A stretch of 64,000 nt of DNA from Sarcomyxa edulis (taxonomy: Eukaryota > Basidiomycota > Agaricomycetes > Agaricales > Mycenaceae): NCBI GenBank assembly GCA_009761415.1, contig QUOL01000013.1, positions 424,501-488,500 on the forward strand, given 5' to 3'. Of this stretch, positions 57,301 through 64,000 are shown in pieces. A program made the translations under genes and the position numbers. The notes below the pieces were generated by a model. That model was not told where the DNA came from. It searched no databases and saw nothing but the letters and a program-made list of their open reading frames with translations. Each line of letters opens with the position of its first letter. Position 1 is the first letter of the stretch.

Positions 57301-58464
57301 AAGCTTGAGACGGCTGTGTAGAAAGACAAGAGCGTACCGTCCTTCTGTCAGATTCAGAGAAAAAGCCCTGATCATACCAAGAGGAACCTCGAATGTCATC
57401 CACCTCGCTGCTGACATCCTCGCTGCTGTCGGGTAGCTCGGACGTATCGTCTTCAGATGTATCCAGATCATCAGAAATGTTCTCTTCCTCGTTCAGTGCG
57501 TCCTCTTCCTCGTTCAGTGCGTCCTCTTCCTCGTTCAGTGCGTCCTCTTCCTCGTTCAGTGCGTCCTCTTCCTCGTTCAGTGCGTCCTCTTCCTCGTTCA
57601 GTGCGTCCTCTTCCTCGTTCAGTGCGTCCTCTTCCTCGTTCAGTGCGTCCTCGTTCTCGTCCAATGCGTCCTCGTCCTCGTCCAGTGCGTCCTCGTCCTC
57701 GTTCAGTGCGTCCTCGTCCTCGTCATCCCTTACATCAAGATCAGTATCAGGAACATCACTATCGTTCTCATCTCCCGTATGGACAGCAGCTTCATCAATG
57801 ACACCTCCATCGCTATCACCATCGATAACGATAGAATGTCCATACGCAGCAATATCAACAGTCCTGCATTCTTGATCTGGTTCTGAGCGAAGAAACGGAA
57901 GTAGCTTCTCTTCAGATACCGCAAGATCATCGTTAGTCACCGTCAAGACCAGCAGAAATTCAGCCATTTTCCCGTCGACAAATTTACAATATTTTCTATT
58001 CTTAATCAATCCTAGTGGTTCTGAGCGAAATGGACGAAGACTTACCTTGGAGATAATTCCCCCGCAAAACTTCGAAAAAGAGATCCCACAAGACCAAATG
58101 TGATGGTCTTGGTGAACACTGGCTCTATGGGTGATCTACTCGCTAAAGTTCGCAGGTCTGCACAACTGGACATGATCAAATTATAAATCTCCTTCAGCCG
58201 CAGAGACGAGTGATTATCATCCGTGGAGCATGCCGCAGCAATGGCGAGCGTCTGTGCCTCTAGCTCAGGAATCAAGTAGGCGGCAAATGGTGCTGTAGGC
58301 GGATAGGGACCGCAACACACCCATCTTGGTAAGGGTTCACATAAGAGACTAGTTATTGACCGGACTGCGAGAGGCCAATCGGAGGCGGAAGAGATAGTGT
58401 GGAGCTGTATCTCGGGGAATGTATCTGAAGTTCTACGTGTGGGCGGGGCACTCGACGTCTCCAT
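54323..58464 (-). CDS. large unnamed protein family, copy C (motif lysine lost)
   Basis: Same layout as copies A and B but on the minus strand, starting METSSAPPTRRTSDTFPEIQ at 58464. Marks in order are EFLLVLTVTNDDLAVSEEKL, an acid linker greatly expanded by DALNEEE repeats (57484-57725), SSWYDQGFFSESDRRTVRSC, QRQIWGVKEPVIGIITSN, LGEYNLLNPLECMHFAR, GGTVIESLLDRNIYIIP, MRERCAREPFMGICDTALVV and FNLSVEMMEDFSLFVSP. The C-terminal block reads RLDVDLRLPLLTLEHADGCT, QSLACIAAMLQFFKLVGIYN and SIVTNGNHGTLFASM, then YHLSAFIQRLAEGGEQLKER. At the nuclease-like motif the two lysines of copy A (EYKKAD) are deleted (EHAD, codons at 54864-54875). If the motif is catalytic, this copy should be inactive. The frame itself is open and splice sites are kept, so the gene is probably still translated. 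Confidence 0.73.
57484..57725. repeat. 21-bp coding minisatellite (DALNEEE)n
   Basis: About seven near-identical 21-base units (from 57496 to about 57645) with four or so degenerate units after them. On the minus strand each unit encodes DALNEEE or a variant (DALDEDE, DALDENE). The units lie in the acid linker of copy C and are absent from copies A and B. Unit length is a multiple of three, so copy-number change keeps the frame. Confidence 0.92.
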
Positions 58465-59015
58465 GAGCTGAGTACACGAATTGCAGTCAATTAGAATGAA
58501 GCTGGTAAAATTGACTCGGAACGCACCGATAAAATATTGTCAGATTCTAATGTCCTGCTATTCGCCTGGTTGGGCCTGGTAACTGGTTGCCACAACGTGA
58601 ATTCGTTGAGTGTCGCCCACAAGAGCAAAGATCCGGACTTAGACCGGTGACTGATCTGTCTACTAGTTCGAAGGGCAAGCCTGTCGGTAGATAAATTTGA
58701 GAGATTGTTACAGATGATCAACCAGACTCAGACACTCCGTCTCGGGTGTCTTGACAAAAAGACAGGATACCCACTTCCTTTGCGTCGCGAAAAGCGTGTC
58801 AAGAGATGGAGTTACAGGCCTGATGTCAAATTGGATGATTGTAGGAGGAGGAGCGAGAGATTTCCCAGTGACTTCGCCCAGTAAGCGTGAGAAAAACAAC
58901 AAAGTACTCGAGGCAGGGCCAGGACAAAAGGCCACTCAAGACGTTGGCGCACGGCGACCGCAAACGGTCTGTTATATACTCCAAGACACTCTACTCGTAT
59001 GTATAGCAACCCGCA
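58465..59015. other. divergent promoter region
   Basis: Lies between the 5' ends of copy C (-) and the proline-rich gene (+). A TATATA stretch about 40 bases before the ATG at 59016 may serve the latter. The minus-strand frame 58491-58721 has no recognised relative. Confidence 0.4.
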
Positions 59016-60551
59016 ATGGACTTCCAACACCAACACAATCTACATATGGATGAAGATACCCCGCCACTCGAATTTACCCCGTCCCAGAACTCATACCACC
59101 GCAATTCTACCTACATGGCCTCTGATATCATTCAATGGCAAGCCTCACAGACGTCCTGTGCAGCCCTTAATACTCTTTTGAAGGAGGCATCAACTCCAGA
59201 GCCGATTCCGATGCGTGTGTATCATGTTGCATGTCAATGTGAATTTTACACTGATTTCCTACGCGTTTTTCCTGCAGTACAGAGAGATTTACAACAACCA
59301 TTGGCATGGGGGTCACCACCGAACAAACTATTGTCGTCCGGGTCCTCGAAATCGACTTCAACTCCTGCGTCATCCAGTGGTGCAAAACCCAGGACGCGTC
59401 TTCGATCTCGTCGTCAGTCCGAATTACAAACCAGCACGTCTCTAGATCAGCATGATTCAGGATCTCCTTCAGCTATGCTCTCTTTGCAGAAGGATCCTCA
59501 GAAGCTCCTCGACCTCGTTAAGAATGCGTCGACGCGTATGGACGCGAAAGCTCGGCGTAGACCGACTACGGTATCGTCTAGGGGTGTTATCACGAGAAGA
59601 AACTCCACAATGGCTGTCACGTCGATGAGAAATAATAAAGGGAAGGGGAAAGAAGTCCTCTTGGAAGGATTGGAACAAAGAAACGGCAAGATGCCTACCG
59701 TCAAACGATTGAAGAGGAATGACTCTTCCTCCACCTCTTCGTCTTCGATGTGGATCGATTGCGATAACGACTCGGCTTCCCCTTCGTCAGTACACATGGA
59801 CGCGTCCATGGATGTTGGCACGAGTCTGCAACTCATGGATGTTGATGAGGAGTCTCTAAAAGACCCAGAATTCGACTCAGCGCATCACTATCCGGCACCA
59901 CCACCACCAGCTCGTACGCGAACTCACATGCTCCCTCCTCCCATCCCGAAATCCAAGTCGTCGTCACCTACTAATCCATTGGCTTCAAATTCTGCCTCCG
60001 GCCATGCATCTCGGCTTGTAGCGAATTCTATCCGAGAACGCACGTCGCCAGAGATACGCCCTCCGGTCAAACAAGAACGCCAGAAAGACCCTACTCCCTT
60101 GATCTCACATTCTGTCGCAATCTTGCGACCTCCGCCTCCTCTAGCCGCTCCCCCACGTCCTTCGCAGCCGAGCAAGCACCCACCACTACTCGGTATGCGC
60201 GGAGCCCTGACCCGGGCCTCATCATCTCCATTCGCCCCTTCACAAACCCTCCCCGCTAGACAAAAAGGCTTCAAACCCCCTCTGCTCTCACAAAGCACTA
60301 GCGTCTTCCGTGCTTCGCAACAAGTCTCAGTCAAACCTCCTCCTCCTCCTCCTCCTCCTCCTCCCAAGTCCATCGTACAACCCGGTCATGCTCCTTCGGA
60401 TGGACGTGAAGACGACGACGAAACAGCCTCACGCCAGTCCAAATCCAGATCTTCCTCGCCACCTGCAGGTGCGGATTCGTCCTTCGAGTATAATGTATCA
60501 TTCGAAATCGATCCAGATGCGTTGGAAGAGACTTTGCAGAAGTACGACTAA
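59016..60551 (+). CDS. S/P-rich disordered protein of unknown function
   Basis: One open frame of 511 codons from ATG 59016 (a second in-frame ATG lies at 59049). The N-terminal 80 residues look structured (SDIIQWQASQTSCAALNTLL). Residues 59215-59277 may be a 63-base intron (GTGTGT to CTGCAG), a multiple of three, so both spliced and unspliced forms stay in frame. The rest is low complexity: basic KTRLRSRRQSE-like patches, KGKGKEVLLEG, a phospho-site-like SSSTSSSSMWIDCDNDS, a run of nine or more prolines (60336-60365) and a conserved-looking end (FEYNVSFEIDPDALEETLQK). No catalytic motif is visible. The polyproline run could bind profilin, SH3 or WW partners. No family is recognised. Confidence 0.6.
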   Translation: MDFQHQHNLHMDEDTPPLEFTPSQNSYHRNSTYMASDIIQWQASQTSCAALNTLLKEASTPEPIPMRVYHVACQCEFYTDFLRVFPAVQRDLQQPLAWGSPPNKLLSSGSSKSTSTPASSSGAKPRTRLRSRRQSELQTSTSLDQHDSGSPSAMLSLQKDPQKLLDLVKNASTRMDAKARRRPTTVSSRGVITRRNSTMAVTSMRNNKGKGKEVLLEGLEQRNGKMPTVKRLKRNDSSSTSSSSMWIDCDNDSASPSSVHMDASMDVGTSLQLMDVDEESLKDPEFDSAHHYPAPPPPARTRTHMLPPPIPKSKSSSPTNPLASNSASGHASRLVANSIRERTSPEIRPPVKQERQKDPTPLISHSVAILRPPPPLAAPPRPSQPSKHPPLLGMRGALTRASSSPFAPSQTLPARQKGFKPPLLSQSTSVFRASQQVSVKPPPPPPPPPPKSIVQPGHAPSDGREDDDETASRQSKSRSSSPPAGADSSFEYNVSFEIDPDALEETLQKYD

Positions 60552-63119
60552 CCGGTGATCTCTATCATTCAAGCCTTCTTTACCACTATTTTCCCCATGT
60601 GATCTATTTTACGGATTATTCATTGCATTACTGTATGATAGACAACTAGTACTTCAATCTATTCAACGAACGCTACGAAACACCAAGTTCGGCCTCGGCT
60701 TGTGATTCTTAGTCACACTTGTGTCACAGCGCCAAGACTGCCAGTCAGGCGGCTTAGGCCTTGGCAAAATTCTTGATTCTCGACTCCTTGTACAAGTACT
60801 TACTCCATCTAAATTCAAGCTTCCTCGTGCTTCTACAAAGGACCGATGAATATTCTCTACCACCGAGTTAGACGATTGATCCCCCCAGTTCTCCGGCAAT
60901 CTTGACTTCAATACTTACTACCTTGAAGGACGATCCAGCGCAGTCCGTCCTTTTCTTTGACGTCCCTTCTGGACAGCTGCAATTACGGCGACTCTATCAG
61001 CATGCAAAAACCCGGAGTCCTATCCACTTCGTCGACATGCTCGCTCTTGACCCTTGATGACCTCTTAGAATCTAGCAAATGGGCCCCCATTGACTTCGAG
61101 ACCCCTCCCAAGTACGCAACTAGACTAATCGTATTGAGCCTTATTGACTTGGATCCATCTTCAGATACTTTCTTGAACAGCATACGCGAGACCTGCTGTC
61201 AATCTTTGTCTACCAGACGGAGCTTCACCTCAACGCTGACAAATCTGACGCTGTATTGTCTTCTGCTGCTATCCAAAAACACGAGACCGCCTCATGGGGC
61301 CATTATCAGTTGATTGTGGAAGGAAGATACTATTACGGCCACAAAATATTGAAGACTGGCCGACAACAATCGCGACAATAATCGCGAAAATAACTCGAGG
61401 CAAAAAAGAACACCACTCTAAAGGTTGTTGGGCAATCATTCATGGTGGAGGCTCGGATCTTGGTCTGTAACCCGACATCTCGGATACGATCACATTCGAG
61501 TCTGCTCCAAAGTGGCTCGCTGCAACGAAGGTGTTAGACATATAGCTGCGACAATTTGAAAGATGTCGACTAAAGACTCCACCACTCATCAATAAATCCG
61601 CGTCTACCAGCGGAGTGGCTTCTCACGAAAAGTCGTCTCTTAGGGATGTGGCTTGAATCAAGGGGTTCTCTAGCAGTACGTCGCCTTTTCCGTCGCAATA
61701 AACAATTCGCAAAGTTGACTTGGTCAGTTTGCGCTAAGATATGGGGCGAAATTCAAGGCAGAGTTGACGGCGAGTTCTGTCAGGATGGTGTGCTGATAAT
61801 TGTATCAGACGGAACCCTTGAATGAGCCCGGCATCGAGCCAGGTGAACGAGTCTTTCGCGGACTTCGAAAGGTCACTTCGTGGCACACTACCGCGTTCTT
61901 TTTCTCGAGACAGGCCTCACATATCTCAAAGGTGATCTCAAACCGAACCTATCACCGACGTGGATGTTATCATGGATAGAATGAAGGCCTCATCCCAGAA
62001 AACTCGAAACACGAAGAAAATAGCGTCAAAACAGCCTTGAAAGAGCTCAACCAAAACGGAAAATATAGTCCAGGCGGGGCTCATGCGATGAACACCATCT
62101 TGGTGATACGTTTCTTTCTCCGAGATGATGGCAGCTTGGTTAGAAGTCGCAGGAGTTGGTGAGCTATTGTCTTCTATATATGACTTGAGCAGGTCGCCGA
62201 ATTGTTGACGTCCGGATCTTAACAATTTTCTTAGTCCGTCTCAGAGCTTGAACTCAAGGACGTACCTCCTAAGCAGCGCTCTTTGCCCCAACATGACGGT
62301 GACCCTTTCGAAATCCGAGAAACAGATTACAATCCTCTACCCTGGCGACCGGTTCTCGGGCACTTTGGACAGGCGTGGAAGGAGTCTGGACGCGTAAGGT
62401 TTTGCGACATCGCCAGGACTGTCAGCGGGTCTAATATCGTCATTGGGCATCCACTAACTCCATAAGTAACGATGGGCAAAAGTTAACATAAACAGCTCTA
62501 TCCCCACAACAGCAGTCGCAGTGCAGCACACGGATGCATGGCCGATAGTGACTCGACAGACCTCGCAAGCAGCGCATTGTGAAAAGGAGTAACTTATGTC
62601 TCGCGGAAGACTCCCCGAGGCCGAACATGTGCGGTGAAAACATCCGATAGACGTACCACCAGTTCAACGAGGCAGCGGTCACCGAATCAGCATGTAGACT
62701 TGGGGAAGGGAAATCTTTGTGCGCTTAATGAAGTTTATACACGCTATTGACGGGGCAAAGTCCGGTGGGACGACATTTGACGTTTGTCCAGTATATGGGC
62801 ATCCTGAGAAAATGTAAGTGGCATAGTTCACTCGTAAGAGGTGGGACCTCTAAAAGACCCCAGTCCAGAATACAGAAGATACCGATACTGGGCCATATTT
62901 TTTAGATAGATTCGGGCTTGAGGCCTGGCTCGTACATGTACAAACGAAAGTAAAACAATTGCAAGAGTTTGCCAACTTCGCTTGAACTTCGCGTAGACTT
63001 ATCATATTATTCAAATATTTATGCAAATATGCTAAGTTCAAGTTGCGGGTGCAATCCCAGTGATTCTTGACTCGAGCGCCACCCACGGACCCCCACGACG
63101 TCTGTTCGTCAGAACCACC
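60552..63119. other. long region without a supportable gene
   Basis: About 2.5 kb between the proline-rich gene and the open frame at the right edge. A short reading frame near 61182-61380 (DLLSIFVYQTELHLNADKSD..., after a TTGAACAG acceptor) looks coding-like, and a minus frame at 61938-62225 contains a hydrophobic stretch (FSVLVELFQGCFDAIFFVFR). I could not build either into a gene or assign a family. They may be remnants. No terminal repeats or transposase motifs were seen. Confidence 0.4.
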
Positions 63120-64000
63120 ATGTCGTCGAATTGTCCCCCCCAGCTACATCTGTCTTTGCCAGCGAGCACCACGTCTTTCAAACGCTCGTTTGAACAGTTT
63201 GGATTCGACCTCGACAGCCCACTGAGCAGTGCTACAGAACAGGGTGGAACTAGCAACAACAACGCAAGTACAGGCGATGGAAACGACAGGAACAAACGAG
63301 CTAGGAGTGAAAGTAGGCTCTCTAATGTTAGTGGCGAGCTCACAGACGTGTCGTCAGGAGCCTCTAGTTCGAGCGCTAGCAGCAGTGATTCTTCGACTCT
63401 TTCTGGCAGCGACACCGATGGCGACAACACCTCTGACTTATATACCACCTCCAATGTGTTAGGGGGCCTGTCTATGGCTATGGTACACGGCCCACCACGC
63501 TTACCAACCCCCGTACTCGAAGATTCCGATATCGAAATGCCTGATTATTCCCCATTAAGCACTGGCACAGTGGCATCCAGCACCATCGACGATCGCCGTT
63601 CGGAATCACCTACGATCTCTTCAGGCTCTGTATCTTCCCCGGAAAATCAAGAAACTTATAGGCTCTCACTCGAACGATTCAATGTATTCGACACTCAGAT
63701 ATCCGCCTTGCGATCATCACCTCCGTCTTTACCACCCATCAATTTACCTCCCGTTTTCTCCGCTCCCATCCTCCCATCTATGAATCCACCTGATAGACAA
63801 GACGACCTTGAAACTTTTCCTTCCACGCAGTCATCCGACGCTGAGGAGTCTTACTACGCCGAGAGAGACGCCGACCAGAGACGTGAAACTCCGACTCAAG
63901 ATGCCGATGAACCGTCGCCGACGAGCCACATCGATTTCTCCCCTCCCATTTGGCCTCGTCTGTCGGACCCAAGGACTAACGCTTCAGCCACATTCCGAGA
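63120..64000 (+). CDS. Ser-rich disordered protein, 5' part (runs off the window)
   Basis: A frame beginning with ATG at 63120 (MSSNCPPQLHLSLPASTTSF) stays open to the right edge, 293 codons without a stop. It is dominated by S, T, D and P, with the basic motif DRNKRARSES (possible nuclear signal), SNVSGELTDVSSGASSSSAS and PPRLPTPVLEDSDIEMPDYS. Such N termini precede catalytic or binding domains in many fungal regulators, but the domain lies beyond this window. The length of the open frame and the context of the ATG (ACCACCATGT) support it as a real gene. Product unknown. Confidence 0.65.
   Translation, partial: MSSNCPPQLHLSLPASTTSFKRSFEQFGFDLDSPLSSATEQGGTSNNNASTGDGNDRNKRARSESRLSNVSGELTDVSSGASSSSASSSDSSTLSGSDTDGDNTSDLYTTSNVLGGLSMAMVHGPPRLPTPVLEDSDIEMPDYSPLSTGTVASSTIDDRRSESPTISSGSVSSPENQETYRLSLERFNVFDTQISALRSSPPSLPPINLPPVFSAPILPSMNPPDRQDDLETFPSTQSSDAEESYYAERDADQRRETPTQDADEPSPTSHIDFSPPIWPRLSDPRTNASATFR

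Noticed and set aside
57484..57725. CRISPR-like array
   Set aside because: The units are directly adjacent without spacers and code for protein in a eukaryotic gene; this is a minisatellite.
57393..57875. Long serine-rich open frame on the plus strand over copy C
   Set aside because: It is the antisense of the DALNEEE minisatellite and its flanks; the repeat alone keeps all frames open. The minus frame is the conserved one.
38000..59000. LTR or DNA transposon as carrier of the large family
   Set aside because: No reverse transcriptase, integrase or transposase motif and no terminal repeats were seen by eye; left as an open question.
61182..61380. Coding-like frame after a good splice acceptor
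   Set aside because: No upstream exon with a start in a matching phase was found and no family is recognised, so it is left as an uncertain remnant in the intergenic entry.

Overview
The window is nuclear DNA of a filamentous basidiomycete, most likely an agaricomycete. Genes are broken by many short GT-AG introns of about 45-90 bases with mini-exons between them, intergenic gaps are small, and many products belong to families typical of mushroom-forming fungi (DUF6534 membrane proteins, GT61 glycosyltransferases, S/P-rich O-methyltransferases, aminoglycoside-phosphotransferase-like proteins). No rRNA, tRNA, CRISPR array or intact transposon was recognised. All gene models are hand-spliced from the sequence.

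Left part (1-37 kb), mostly conserved genes: a NYN-domain nuclease-like protein; two tandem ATG12 genes; a Cid1-type nucleotidyltransferase; a broken cytochrome P450; a DUF6534 membrane protein; an ATG27-like MRH membrane protein; a truncated and an intact APH-like gene; a DUR3-type urea transporter; a GT61 glycosyltransferase; an O-methyltransferase with long disordered tails; a C2H2 zinc-finger protein; and a GGA-type VHS-GAT adaptor. Apart from the two autophagy functions (ATG12, ATG27) they share no obvious pathway.

Middle and right part (37.4-58.5 kb), a duplication-rich accessory block: an inverted, decayed piece of the GGA gene, then three copies (two on +, one on -) of a large unnamed protein of about 1,180 residues encoded by about 11 exons. 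A third APH-like gene, a small hypothetical gene, a decayed C-terminal fragment of the family and two single genes lie between the copies. The family has an acid-rich middle and a C-terminal block with a D...ExK...Q...NG pattern resembling the PD-(D/E)XK nuclease fold. One copy lacks the motif lysine. This is the best candidate for an undescribed system.

Right end (59-64 kb): a proline/serine-rich protein of unknown function, about 2.5 kb without a supportable gene, and the 5' part of a serine-rich open frame that runs off the window.
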